NCBI RefSeq assembly: GCF_025345615.1
Contig: NZ_JAODWD010000006.1
Coordinates: forward strand, 62,001 to 126,000
Source of the DNA: Mycobacterium deserti
GTDB lineage: Bacteria; Actinomycetota; Actinomycetes; Mycobacteriales; Mycobacteriaceae
DNA: 64,000 nt
Reading direction: 5' to 3'
In this document: positions 48,249 through 57,541 of the stretch, piece after piece
How the letters are laid out: every line of letters starts with the position of its first letter
Position numbering within the stretch: position 1 is the stretch's first letter
Program-made: the position numbers and the translations under genes
Notes under the pieces: generated by a model
Told to the model about the DNA's origin: nothing
The model's database searches: none
What the model saw: the letters and a program-made list of their open reading frames with translations, nothing else

Positions 48249-50885
48249 GTGGCTGTTGTCGACGATCTCGGCCATTCCGCGATGGACTCCGCGCCTCCGC
48301 GCGAGGATTACGGGCGCCAACCGCCCCAGGACACCGCGGCCGAACAGGCCGTCCTGGGCGGCATGCTCCTGAGCAAGGACGCCATCGCCGACGTGCTCGA
48401 GCGACTGCGTCCCAGCGACTTCTACAAGCCCGCACACCAGAACATCTACGACGCGGTCCTTGACCTGTACAGCCGCGGTGAGCCAGCCGACGCGGTGACG
48501 GTCGCGGCCGAGTTGGACCGTCGGGGGCTGCTCCGCCGGATCGGCGGGGCGCCGTATCTGCACACGCTGATCTCGACGGTGCCGACGGCAGCCAACGCCG
48601 GGTTCTACGCGAGCATCGTCGCGGAGAAGGCACTGCTGCGCCGGCTGGTGGAGGCGGGCACGCGGGTCGTGCAGTACGGCTATGCCGGCGCTGAGGGCGC
48701 GGACGTCAGCGACATCGTCGACCGGGCGCAGGCCGAGATCTATGACGTGACCGAGGGACGGCGGGCCTCGGAAGACTTCGTCGCGCTCGAGGATCTGCTG
48801 CAGCCGACGATGGACGAGATCGACGCGATCGCCTCTCAAGGTGGGGTCAGCCGTGGCGTGCCGACGGGGTTCGTCGAGCTCGACGATCTCACCAACGGTC
48901 TGCATCCGGGACAGATGATCGTCATCGCGGCCAGGCCTGGTATGGGCAAGGCGTTGTCGCTCGATACTCCGCTGCCCACCCCGGACGGCTGGACGACGAT
49001 GGGCGAGGTCGCCGTAGGGGACTGGCTCCTCGGTGCCGATGGTGTGCCGACGCGCGTCGTCGCGGCGACGGAGGTCATGCTCGGCCGACCGTGCTACGAA
49101 GTCGAATTCTCCGATGGCACGGTCATCGTCGCCGACGCCGAGCATCAGTGGCTGACGGAGACGCGCGCGTCCAGGAAGTCGTCGCAGGCTGCGGCCGCCG
49201 GTTACAACCGTCACAAGAATCAGCGCACCTTCGCGACTGTGCGGACCACACAAGAGATCGCCTCGTCGCTGCGGTGCGCCACTGCGGACCGCCGTCTGAA
49301 CCACTCCGTCGTCAATGCCGCACCCCTGCAGACGCCGGAGCGGGATCTGTTGATCCCGCCGTACACGTTGGGTGCCTGGCTAGGTGACGGCACCAGTGCG
49401 GCGGCACAGATCACGTCCGCCGATCCCGAGATCGTCATGCGCATCGAGGCGGACGGCTTCGTGGCGCATCGCTCCGACACGGCGAAGTACCGGTACCAGC
49501 TGCGTCTGCCAGACCCGGAGCCCATTGCCGCCCGCGAATGTGTCGTCTGTGGCGCGCAATTCACCCCGCGGACGAGCCAGGTGCGGACGTGCGGACGCTC
49601 GTGTGGGGGACGCGCACGGTTCGTTTCCGAGCAGGTTCCACCGCCGGTGTGTACGCAATGCGGCCAGCGCTCCAGTGGACTGCGCCTCTGCCAGGATTGC
49701 CGCAACGCAATGGGCACGCTGCAGGGCCGGCTGCGGACGCTTGGTGTCCTGCGAAACAAGCACATACCGGCCGAGTACCTGCGTGCGTCGGAGATGCAAC
49801 GGCGCGAGCTGCTAGCAGGCCTGCTGGATACCGACGGGACGGTCACCGCGGGCGGTGCGGTTCAGTTCTGTGTGACCAGCGAGCGCCTGGCGCGCGACGT
49901 TTTCGAGTTGATCGTCAGTCTCGGGTATCGCGCGCAGACCTTCGGTAAGCGCGTCAGGGGGCGCAGCAGCGACAGCTCGATTGCATACGTCACCACGTTC
50001 TCCACTGAGGATGACGTGTTCGCATTGAGCCGGAAGGCGCTGTTGCACAAGGAGCGCCGCGCAGCTTGCGGTACCGCGCGGTCAGGCTCGCGGTTCATCA
50101 CCGATGTGCGGCCCGTCGACAGCGTTGCCGTGCGCTGCGTTCAGGTGGACAACGCCGACCAAATGTATCTGGCCGGGCGAGCAATGGTGCCGACGCACAA
50201 TTCGACGCTTGGACTGGATTTCATGAGGTCGTGCTCGATCAAGCACCACCAGTCGAGCGTCATCTTCTCCCTCGAAATGAGCAAGTCCGAGATCGTGATG
50301 CGACTGCTGTCCGCCGAGGCGAAGATCAAGCTCGCCGACATGCGGCTTGGCCGGATGAACGACGATGACTGGACACGGCTCGCGCGACGGATGAGCGAAA
50401 TCAGCGAAGCACCTTTGTATATCGACGACTCACCGAACCTGACGATGATGGAGATCCGGGCCAAGGCTCGTCGGCTCAAGCAGAAAGCGGATCTGCGCCT
50501 GATCGTCATCGACTACCTGCAGCTGATGACGTCTGGCAAGAAGGTCGAGTCCCGACAGCAGGAAGTATCCGAATTCTCGCGTCAGATCAAGCTTTTGGCG
50601 AAGGAACTCGAAGTCCCTGTCGTCGCGATGAGCCAGCTGAACCGCGGTCCCGAACAGCGCACCGACAAAAAACCGATGCTGTCCGACCTTCGCGAGTCGG
50701 GATCTATCGAGCAGGACGCGGACATGGTCGTCTTGTTGCACCGGCCCGACGCGTTCGAACGCGACGACCCCCGCGGCGGCGAAGCTGACTTGATCATCGC
50801 CAAGCACCGCAGCGGTCCGACGAAGACGATTACCGTTGCGCACCAACTGCATTTGAGCCGTTTCGCCAACATGGCCAAGCAATAG
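48249..50885 (+). CDS. dnaB: Replicative DNA helicase DnaB with intein
   Basis: An 878-residue precursor; removing the 417-residue intein leaves a 461-residue DnaB, the normal mycobacterial length. The N-terminal primase-interacting domain is at about 25-130. The RecA-like domain starts near 195 with Walker A ARPGMGK, the intein, then STLGLDF; Walker B is LRLIVIDYLQLM. DnaB unwinds DNA as a hexamer at the fork. GTG 48249 is chosen because GGGGAGGT precedes it and the sequence AVVDDL matches the M. tuberculosis start. The protein cannot bind ATP until the intein is spliced out. Confidence 0.97.
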   Translation: MAVVDDLGHSAMDSAPPREDYGRQPPQDTAAEQAVLGGMLLSKDAIADVLERLRPSDFYKPAHQNIYDAVLDLYSRGEPADAVTVAAELDRRGLLRRIGGAPYLHTLISTVPTAANAGFYASIVAEKALLRRLVEAGTRVVQYGYAGAEGADVSDIVDRAQAEIYDVTEGRRASEDFVALEDLLQPTMDEIDAIASQGGVSRGVPTGFVELDDLTNGLHPGQMIVIAARPGMGKALSLDTPLPTPDGWTTMGEVAVGDWLLGADGVPTRVVAATEVMLGRPCYEVEFSDGTVIVADAEHQWLTETRASRKSSQAAAAGYNRHKNQRTFATVRTTQEIASSLRCATADRRLNHSVVNAAPLQTPERDLLIPPYTLGAWLGDGTSAAAQITSADPEIVMRIEADGFVAHRSDTAKYRYQLRLPDPEPIAARECVVCGAQFTPRTSQVRTCGRSCGGRARFVSEQVPPPVCTQCGQRSSGLRLCQDCRNAMGTLQGRLRTLGVLRNKHIPAEYLRASEMQRRELLAGLLDTDGTVTAGGAVQFCVTSERLARDVFELIVSLGYRAQTFGKRVRGRSSDSSIAYVTTFSTEDDVFALSRKALLHKERRAACGTARSGSRFITDVRPVDSVAVRCVQVDNADQMYLAGRAMVPTHNSTLGLDFMRSCSIKHHQSSVIFSLEMSKSEIVMRLLSAEAKIKLADMRLGRMNDDDWTRLARRMSEISEAPLYIDDSPNLTMMEIRAKARRLKQKADLRLIVIDYLQLMTSGKKVESRQQEVSEFSRQIKLLAKELEVPVVAMSQLNRGPEQRTDKKPMLSDLRESGSIEQDADMVVLLHRPDAFERDDPRGGEADLIIAKHRSGPTKTITVAHQLHLSRFANMAKQ
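48951..50201 (+). mobile_element. Class 3 intein with LAGLIDADG endonuclease and Cys-rich insertion in the DnaB P-loop
   Basis: 417 residues inserted between Lys and Ser of the Walker A GKS. It begins with Ala, not Cys or Ser, and ends THN before Ser+1. Class 3 markers are present: Trp67 next to His65 in block B (DAEHQW), Cys396 in block F (RCVQVDN) and Thr415 in block G (PTHN). Homing endonuclease blocks are LGAWLGDGT (140-148) and LLAGLLDTDG (287-296). Between them are two four-Cys clusters: C197/C200/C214/C218 and C234/C237/C247/C250. The frame is intact, so both splicing and endonuclease may be active. Confidence 0.93.
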
Positions 50886-51279
50886 TTCACTGGTGTGCGC
50901 TCATCACGACGACGCCGTCGTTCGTAGCGCCAGGCTCACGTCGAGCCCGACGACACCTCCTGCGATGGCCCGACGGCGATCCCGACGCCGGGTGTCAGCC
51001 GACCCACCGCGGGCACGGGATCGGTCCGCGGTGGCCGGGCCGACAAGTGTGCCGACATTGACCGGCACGCATGCGAGTTCCTCGATGAGATCTTCAGGAT
51101 GTGGGCGGCCGGTCCCACGTCGCCATTCCATATGCGCGTGGACCTACGGCGAATAGGTCGCGCGATCTGGCGTGCGGTGCCGGAGTATGCCTTCTCCTCC
51201 CCCGGCCGACTAAGGCGATAGTTTCGCGACGCGTCCCGTTCGCCGGACATTTCGAGTCTGCTGGTGAAGGCTGTAGTGC
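50886..51279. other. Intergenic region after dnaB
   Basis: 394 bp between dnaB and the SARP-like regulator. Short frames exist on both strands (for example 50904-51131 minus), but none has a ribosome site together with a recognisable domain. It may hold gene remnants; conserved mycobacterial synteny ends here. Confidence 0.5.
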
Positions 51280-54200
51280 GTGGCAACGGAGTTCCGGTTG
51301 CTCGGCGAGGTCGAGGCGTGGTCGGACGAGCAGCGCCTCGACATCGGCACGATGCGGCAACGGTGTGTGTTGGCGGCGCTGTTGGTCGACGTCAACCGTC
51401 CCACGACGACGGATCAACTGATCGCTCGAATCTGGGCTGATGATCGGCCGCACCGCGCTCGAAATGCACTGGCGGGTTACGTGTCTCGTCTTAGGCGTGT
51501 GATCACGACCGGGGGTGATGTCGAGATAGGCCGCGCGTCGGGTGGCTATGTGATGAAGGCCGACCCCGCATCGATTGATCTGCATCGCTTCCGACAGTTG
51601 GTTGCTGCCGCACGCGCGACAGCTGATCCTGGCGATGCTGATCGTCTGTTTCGCGAGGCGTTGCACCTGTGGCGCGGTGACCCGTTCGTTTCGCTTGACA
51701 CCCCGTGGGTGAACGATGTCCGTACGTCGCTGGAAGCCGAACGGGTCTCAGTGGTGCTCGACGCCAACGATTCCGGCCTGCGCGCCGATCGTCACGGTGA
51801 GCTTCTGCCAGCGATCGCCGCGATGGCGCAGAATCATCCGCTCGACGAACGGGTTGCCGGGCAGCTGATGCTCGCCCTGTACCGGTGCGGCAGGCAAGCT
51901 GATGCGCTCGAGACGTTCCGCGTGATGCGTGACCGGCTCGTCGAGGAGTTGGGCGTTGATCCCAGCCCGGCGCTGCGCCGGGTGCATCAGCAGATCCTGG
52001 ACGGCGTTCCTGAAGCTGCCTCTCGAGCGCCGGTCAGGACGCCGCCCGCCCAGCGCAACGTCGGCGGCGAACCGATCCACTCGACCCCCCCGACGCCTCC
52101 TACCGTATTGACCAGGTACCGCCCGCCGACGGCATCGAGGCCGCTGGTAGAACGCACCCGCTTGATCGACACCTTGCGCACAGGAGGCCCCCGACGTCTC
52201 TTGGTGATCCATGGTGGCGCGGGGTTCGGCAAGACCACACTGGCCACACAATGGCGCCATGTCCTGGTCGCGGAGGGCGTCATCGTCGCGTGGCTCACGA
52301 TCGACGGTGACGACAACGACGTGGTGTGGTTTCTGGCACACCTGATCGATGCGGTCCGCACCGCGCTGCCCACGCTCGGGGAGGACCTGCGGCAGATTCT
52401 TGCGCTCCGCGGCGCCGAGGCAGAGCGCTTTGTGCTCACGTCGCTGATCAATGAGATCGATGCGCTCGGTAGACGGACATGCGTCATCGTCGACGACTGG
52501 CATCGGGTCACCGACGCCTCGACGATCGGGGCGCTGGAGTACCTGCTCGACCACGGCGGCGATCAGCTCCAAGTGTTGGTCACCACGCGCAGTCGAACCG
52601 GGCTGCCGATCGGACGTATGCGCGTACGCGACGAATTGGTCGAAATCGATGCGGCCACTTTGCGGTTCAATGTCGCCGAGGCACGCGCGTTTCTTGTGGA
52701 CGTGTGCGGGTTGGCTCTGGACGAAGCGGATGTGGCCAACCTCGAACAGACGACGGATGGGTGGGTCGCGGCGCTGCAGCTTGCGTCGCTGTCGCTGCGG
52801 GGGCAGGGCGACCCCGCCGCGTTTATCAGCCGAATGTCGGGGCGCCATCACATGATCGGCGAGTATCTGGCCGAGAACGTGCTCGACTCGCTTGAACCGG
52901 AGATGCTCGACTTCTTGCTGACGACCTCGCTCACCGAGCGGGTCAATGGCGATCTGGCGTCCGCATTGGCCGGCGTCGGCAACGGCCAAGCACTGCTCGA
53001 GGCTGCCGAGGACCGCGACCTGTTTCTCCGCAGACTCGACGACGAACGGGAGTGGTTCCGCTACCACCAGCTGTTCGCCGAATTCTTGCAGCGCCGGCTG
53101 CAGCGAGACCAACCCGAACGCATCACGCGCCTACATGCGATCGCGTCGCGCTGGTTCGCCGACCACAAGCTGCTGCGCGAGGCCATCCACCACGCGGTGG
53201 CTGCCGGTGAGGATCAGCGTGCAGTCGAGCTGATCGAACTGCACGGCACCGACGTGCTCCAACACACGCAGATGTCGACGTTCCAGGCGCTGATGTCGAA
53301 CCTGCCGTCGCACATCGCGGCGCTAAGTCCCAGACTTCAACTCACGCTCGGGTGGGCGGACTCGCTGCTGCGCCCGGCCGCGGCGTATGCCGCGCTCGAC
53401 GCGTTCGAATCGGCCATCGAACGGCGTTCTCTGCCGGAGTCCGAGCTCCGCGACATGCGGGTAGAGGCGGACGTCCTGCGAGGGGTCTTGAATAGCTGGG
53501 CCGACCGCTCCGCCGGGGGCGAGGAACTCGTGACAGACTGCCTGTCGCGTCCGGATTCCCTGCCGCCCTTTCTCGTTGGCACGGCCGTCAATGTCATGTC
53601 GTTCGTCGAGATCGCGCGATTTGACTTCGACGCCGCCCGGCGTTGGCAAAGCTGGGGTTGTTCCTACCAGCAGCGAACCCCCGTCCCGTTCGCGAAGATC
53701 TACGGGGACGGTCTGAGCGGAACCGCCGCTCGCGAGCAGCTTGACGTCGCGGAGGCCGAGCGTCGCTTCCGCGAGGGACGGTCGATGGCCGAACAGTGCG
53801 GCGCTATGAGTTCGCACGCCGCACGTTATGTGAGCGCGCTCCTTGCGGAGGTGTTGTACGAGCGCGGTGAGGTGGCCGAGGCCGAGCGTCTACTCGACGA
53901 GTGCCGACAGCACGGACCTGTCGTCGGCCCAGTGGACCTGTTGATCGCTTTGTACATCGTCGGAGCGCGCATCGACGCGGTGCGCGGCAACCCCGAGGAC
54001 GCCGCCAGCCGCCTGGACGAAGGTGATCAGATCGCTGCGACTCTTGGCCTCACCCGGTTTCGTGCTCACGTGGAGAACGAGCGGACGCGGCTGAAGCTAC
54101 CCGGCGGCGCAGGGCCGAATGGGAATGCTGACAACGAACCGGTGCCGACCGGAGGACTGGGCGAAATCACCGCCCAGATTCGCGACGAGACCGAAATCCT

Positions 54201-54549
54201 CAGACTGCTCGATGATCAACCCGACCTCGCCTGCCACCGAGCACAAGCGTGGGTGGAGAGGCTGGAGCCTACGGGCCGTCCGCGCGCGTTGCTGCAGGCG
54301 CGACGGCTGCTTGTCGCCGCCATGAATGCTGCCGGGCGAACCCAGGAGGCGAAGCAGACGCTGGCAGTCATTGGCGCTCAATGCGCTGAGCTGGGACTCG
54401 TTCGCTACCTGCTTGACGGCGGACCACGGTTGATCGCGCTGCTGTCCGGCCTTCGCGACGACATCGGCAGCGGTCAATGGAATCCGGCATGGCATCCGGT
54501 TCCGCGACACTTTCTCGACATCGTTCTCAGCGAGGCGCGAGAGCTCTAG
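51280..54549 (+). CDS. SARP-type regulator fused to a MalT-like ATPase and helical repeats
   Basis: A 1089-residue protein. Residues 1-95 form an OmpR-type winged helix (RLLGEVEAWSDEQRLDIGTM), and about 97-242 a bacterial transcriptional activation domain (DLHRFRQLVAAARATADPGD, ELGVDPSPALRRVHQQIL). The ATPase has Walker A GGAGFGKT (312-319), a DDWH motif near 405, and the MalT-like YHQLFAEFLQRRL near 600. TPR-like helices continue to the end. Unlike MalT it has no C-terminal LuxR helix-turn-helix, so DNA binding would rest on the N-terminal domain. GTG 51280 has a weak context. Ligand and targets are unknown. Confidence 0.85.
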   Translation: MATEFRLLGEVEAWSDEQRLDIGTMRQRCVLAALLVDVNRPTTTDQLIARIWADDRPHRARNALAGYVSRLRRVITTGGDVEIGRASGGYVMKADPASIDLHRFRQLVAAARATADPGDADRLFREALHLWRGDPFVSLDTPWVNDVRTSLEAERVSVVLDANDSGLRADRHGELLPAIAAMAQNHPLDERVAGQLMLALYRCGRQADALETFRVMRDRLVEELGVDPSPALRRVHQQILDGVPEAASRAPVRTPPAQRNVGGEPIHSTPPTPPTVLTRYRPPTASRPLVERTRLIDTLRTGGPRRLLVIHGGAGFGKTTLATQWRHVLVAEGVIVAWLTIDGDDNDVVWFLAHLIDAVRTALPTLGEDLRQILALRGAEAERFVLTSLINEIDALGRRTCVIVDDWHRVTDASTIGALEYLLDHGGDQLQVLVTTRSRTGLPIGRMRVRDELVEIDAATLRFNVAEARAFLVDVCGLALDEADVANLEQTTDGWVAALQLASLSLRGQGDPAAFISRMSGRHHMIGEYLAENVLDSLEPEMLDFLLTTSLTERVNGDLASALAGVGNGQALLEAAEDRDLFLRRLDDEREWFRYHQLFAEFLQRRLQRDQPERITRLHAIASRWFADHKLLREAIHHAVAAGEDQRAVELIELHGTDVLQHTQMSTFQALMSNLPSHIAALSPRLQLTLGWADSLLRPAAAYAALDAFESAIERRSLPESELRDMRVEADVLRGVLNSWADRSAGGEELVTDCLSRPDSLPPFLVGTAVNVMSFVEIARFDFDAARRWQSWGCSYQQRTPVPFAKIYGDGLSGTAAREQLDVAEAERRFREGRSMAEQCGAMSSHAARYVSALLAEVLYERGEVAEAERLLDECRQHGPVVGPVDLLIALYIVGARIDAVRGNPEDAASRLDEGDQIAATLGLTRFRAHVENERTRLKLPGGAGPNGNADNEPVPTGGLGEITAQIRDETEILRLLDDQPDLACHRAQAWVERLEPTGRPRALLQARRLLVAAMNAAGRTQEAKQTLAVIGAQCAELGLVRYLLDGGPRLIALLSGLRDDIGSGQWNPAWHPVPRHFLDIVLSEAREL

Positions 54550-54696
54550 CCGGGACCTTCGAGCGGGTCCCCGAAGTAGCGCTGAGCTGGCTGTTACATG
54601 AGTTTCGAATCCGCCCCGAATACGCGGATTCCATCGTTGGTCGGTCGAGAGCTCGCCGGAACAAGCCGGCCGGCAACCAACCGAAGGATCACGCTC

Positions 54697-54963
54697 ATGA
54701 AGAAACACACAATGCTCAAACGAGCGACCGCTGCAGCTGCCCTCGCGGCGACACTCGCGACTCCCGCGGTCATACTCACCGCGGGTACCGCCAACGCCAG
54801 GCCGATTGAGAGCCCTAACTGCGCAGGCATCGTCCGGTCGATGGACAGCAGCATGCACATGGCCAACGTGGCGCGAGACCTTGGCGACACAAAGGCTGCG
54901 CGCGAGCACATGAGGGATGCAGCCCGCGCCAGTGCGAACTACCAGCGACATTGCGTGACGTAA
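54697..54963 (+). CDS. Small exported protein with one Cys pair
   Basis: An 88-residue protein with a Sec signal peptide (about 1-34; KR residues, then AAAALAATLATPAVILTAG, ending TANA). The mature part is about 54 residues, starts RPIESPNC, contains Met/His residues in MDSSMHMANVARD, and ends NYQRHCVT. Cys42 and Cys86 could form a disulfide. No family is recognised. GAAGGA lies 8 nt before the ATG. It begins a run of four small exported proteins that follows the SARP regulator. Confidence 0.75.
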   Translation: MKKHTMLKRATAAAALAATLATPAVILTAGTANARPIESPNCAGIVRSMDSSMHMANVARDLGDTKAAREHMRDAARASANYQRHCVT

Positions 54964-55082
54964 ACCGTTGAACCGGCGCCGCCGCGCGGATATGACAGCC
55001 GGGTAGACATCGCCGGTGTCAGTTCATACCCTTGCCCGGGACGTCGACAGCAGGGCCGGCATCGGTCCTTGAACGAAGGATC

Positions 55083-56204
55083 GTGACAAGCCGAATGACC
55101 CGGTGGCGCCATTCACTTCGGCGAACGGCGTACGGTTCGGCAGCCGCTGTGCTGATGCTGGCTCTATCGATGGGCGTCGTGACCGCCGACCCGGCCGCTG
55201 ACGCACTGGCCAGGCTGAATGAGTTGTCCAGCCAGGCGGTGCAGACTCGCGAAGCCGTCACGGTCGCGCAACGCGATTCCGACGCCAAATTGGCCGAGCA
55301 GGCAGCCGCCGTTGACCGCCACCGCGCCGACCTGGCTGCCCTCGAGGTCGCCACCGCCCAGTTGCAGCCTTACCAGACCGCTGTCGACCGGATCGCGGCG
55401 ATGAACTACATGAGCGGGCGCGACGGCCAGGCTGCAGCGCTGCTGACCGCAGCTTCCCCGCAACAGCTGATCGATCAGCTGTCGATGCAACGGACGGTCG
55501 GCGCCGGGATGGCCGATCAGTTGGCAGCCTTTCATTCGGTACGCGCGCGCGCCGCCGCCGCCACCCAGGCTTCGGAAAAATCGGCCGCCGACGCTCGCGC
55601 AGCAGCCGAGCGGGCCTCCGCGGTGCGCGCAGACCTGCAGGCCAAATGGAGCGAACTGCTGCGCCAAATCGCCGCTGCGGAGGCGCAATACGCGGCGTTG
55701 ACACCGCAACAGCAAGCGGCGATAGAAAACGCGGTCCCCCCGGCACCGCCGCAGAACCCGCCCGCTCCGCAAGACCCGGCGATCGCCGCGGTGCCTGGCC
55801 AACCCGGTGACCCTGCTTCACCCCTCGTAGCGGCCCACCTCGATATCCCGGAGGCGCTGCCCGTCGGCGTCGCGAACGAGGCCGGATTACAGCCCAACAC
55901 CATCCTCGCCGCGCGCGCTATCAGCGCACGGTTTCCTCAGATCGCGACCATCGACGGGGTCCGGCCGGACTCGAAGCCATGGCATCCACGCGGCCTGGCG
56001 ATCGACATCATGATTCCCAACGCCGAAAGCCCCGAGGGCATCGCGCTCGGTGACGAAATTCGCGCGTTTGCCTTGGCCAATGCGGCCCGATTCGGGTTAC
56101 AAGATGTGATTTGGCGTGGCACGTACTACACGCCGGGTGGTCCACAGGCGACGGGTTACGGCTACTACGACCACGTCCACATCACCACGAGGCCACGCCG
56201 CTGA
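55083..56204 (+). CDS. Exported coiled-coil protein with ARB_07466-like C-terminal domain
   Basis: A 373-residue exported protein. A signal peptide (about 1-36, ending VVTA) is followed by a long Ala/Gln/Arg-rich coiled coil (about 37-195), a Pro-rich linker (about 205-240) and a C-terminal domain (about 260-373). The domain has HPRGLAIDIMIPNAESPEG and ends GYGYYDHVHITT, a His-Asp pattern seen in mycobacterial wall proteins such as Rv0320. The layout resembles RipA-type wall hydrolases, but activity is unproven. GTG 55083 has GAAGG just upstream; ATG 55095 is the alternative. Confidence 0.8.
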   Translation: MTSRMTRWRHSLRRTAYGSAAAVLMLALSMGVVTADPAADALARLNELSSQAVQTREAVTVAQRDSDAKLAEQAAAVDRHRADLAALEVATAQLQPYQTAVDRIAAMNYMSGRDGQAAALLTAASPQQLIDQLSMQRTVGAGMADQLAAFHSVRARAAAATQASEKSAADARAAAERASAVRADLQAKWSELLRQIAAAEAQYAALTPQQQAAIENAVPPAPPQNPPAPQDPAIAAVPGQPGDPASPLVAAHLDIPEALPVGVANEAGLQPNTILAARAISARFPQIATIDGVRPDSKPWHPRGLAIDIMIPNAESPEGIALGDEIRAFALANAARFGLQDVIWRGTYYTPGGPQATGYGYYDHVHITTRPRR

Positions 56205-56324
56205 GCAGCCCAGCGACGATCACGCAGTTCCGTCTTCACGGGGCGGACGCGACCTCCCGAAGACACTTTCGGCCCCTATCCCCCCACTCGCTAACGCCGT
56301 CCCGGTAACCGTCGATACGCAGGC

Positions 56325-56762
56325 ATGACCCCGTTTCGCGCTGCAGGCGCGCTCGCTGTCGCGCTGGCGACGTCCTCGTCGTGGGCCGCAACGGCTTACG
56401 CAGACGCCTCAGCACAACTTGCTCGGGTTCCGGTGACCGCGTCCCCGACGTGCGCCGGAAGCGTCAGCGCCGAGGCGCAGGTGACACCGGTCCAGGTCGC
56501 CGACCGGGTTGAAAATGGTGTGCGCGTGGCGATTCACTACGACGTCGGCAGCTATGACGGTTCCTGCGCGCTCACTGTGACCGCCGCTTGGACGAATCTC
56601 GACACCGGTGCCGCTGGAAGCGGTGACATCACCGCGGTATCGACGATCGACGGGCACTACGGATTCATCGGCTACGCCAACACCACGTTCGAGACGGGCA
56701 ACGGCACGGTGGTGATCACGCTCAGCTCGCACCCGGACTCCGAGCTGCGCATCACAACCTGA
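56325..56762 (+). CDS. Small secreted hypothetical protein
   Basis: A 145-residue protein with a signal peptide (about 1-26, ending AYA) and a mature beta-rich domain of about 119 residues with two cysteines (in SPTCAGS and DGSCALT) that probably form a disulfide. I do not recognise a family. There is no strong ribosome site before the ATG, so the start could be internal. Codon use matches the neighbours. Confidence 0.65.
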   Translation: MTPFRAAGALAVALATSSSWAATAYADASAQLARVPVTASPTCAGSVSAEAQVTPVQVADRVENGVRVAIHYDVGSYDGSCALTVTAAWTNLDTGAAGSGDITAVSTIDGHYGFIGYANTTFETGNGTVVITLSSHPDSELRITT

Positions 56763-56873
56763 CGCTCCGATCGCGTTGCACCTTCGCCGCCGAAGTTGTG
56801 ATCGGTAGCCGGCCCGCCCCAGCAGTCTGTCTCCGCGTCCCCCCGTAGGGACTACTAACCAGGAGAGGAACAG

Positions 56874-57485
56874 ATGAAATCCACCCGCTTCGGCACCGCC
56901 CTCGTCGCTGCAGCTATCGCGGCTTCCGCGTTGATCGGCTGTTCGAAGGTCACGGAGATCAGGGACGTAGCCTCCGAAGCCGCCGAGCAGGTCGTTACGT
57001 CGGGCACCGAGCAGATCACCCAAGCCGTCTCGGGGAACTTGTACACCGCCGAAGGTATCGACGCCGCATACTCGGCGATCTCGAAGAAGGTCGGTGCAAA
57101 TCCCATGCAGGTCGTTGAGGTGACGATCATTCCTGGGGTGCTGACCGTCGAGGCCATCGACCCGAAAGCTCCGACCGAACTCAACCAATGGACTTACACC
57201 GCGGGTGCGGTCGGAACCTCCCGTCCCGTCGACTACGGCGACGACACCGAAGCCCTGCAGCAGAACCTGTTCGCCGTCAACGAAGTTGCGTCCGGCGCCA
57301 TCGCCTCGGCCATCAACGGTGCGGTGGCGGCCAGCGGAATCCAGGGCGGCGAGGTACAAAGTGTGATCATCAAGCGAAACCTGCCGTTCGACGAGAGCGT
57401 GACCATGCTCATCAACGTCGAGGGTGAGCGCAGCACCAAGCAGGTGCGCGCCGACGTCGCCGGCCAGGTCACCGACGTCATCTGA
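56874..57485 (+). CDS. Lipoprotein of unknown function
   Basis: A 203-residue lipoprotein. The signal peptide ends in the lipobox ALIGC with the lipidated Cys at 23. The mature part has a helical stretch (about 25-55), then a mixed domain with DAAYSAISKKVGANPMQVVE and TVEAIDPKAPTELNQWTYTA. It resembles small mycobacterial lipoproteins but no assigned family. AGGAGAGGA lies 6 nt before the ATG, a strong ribosome site. A bidirectional hairpin follows the stop. Confidence 0.82.
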   Translation: MKSTRFGTALVAAAIAASALIGCSKVTEIRDVASEAAEQVVTSGTEQITQAVSGNLYTAEGIDAAYSAISKKVGANPMQVVEVTIIPGVLTVEAIDPKAPTELNQWTYTAGAVGTSRPVDYGDDTEALQQNLFAVNEVASGAIASAINGAVAASGIQGGEVQSVIIKRNLPFDESVTMLINVEGERSTKQVRADVAGQVTDVI

Positions 57486-57496
57486 GTGCAGCGTTT

Positions 57497-57530
57497 GCGG
57501 CCCGCACCGGAAAGTATCGGTGCGGGCCGC
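57497..57530. terminator. Bidirectional terminator between convergent genes
   Basis: Perfect 13-bp arms GCGGCCCGCACCG (57497-57509) and CGGTGCGGGCCGC (57518-57530) with an 8-nt loop. It lies 12 nt from the lipoprotein stop and 12 nt from the helicase stop, so it can serve both. Confidence 0.85.
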
Positions 57531-57541
57531 GCCGCTGTGGT

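Noticed and set aside
50893..51156. Short frames on both strands after dnaB
   Set aside because: No ribosome site, no recognisable domain and Arg/Ser-rich composition.
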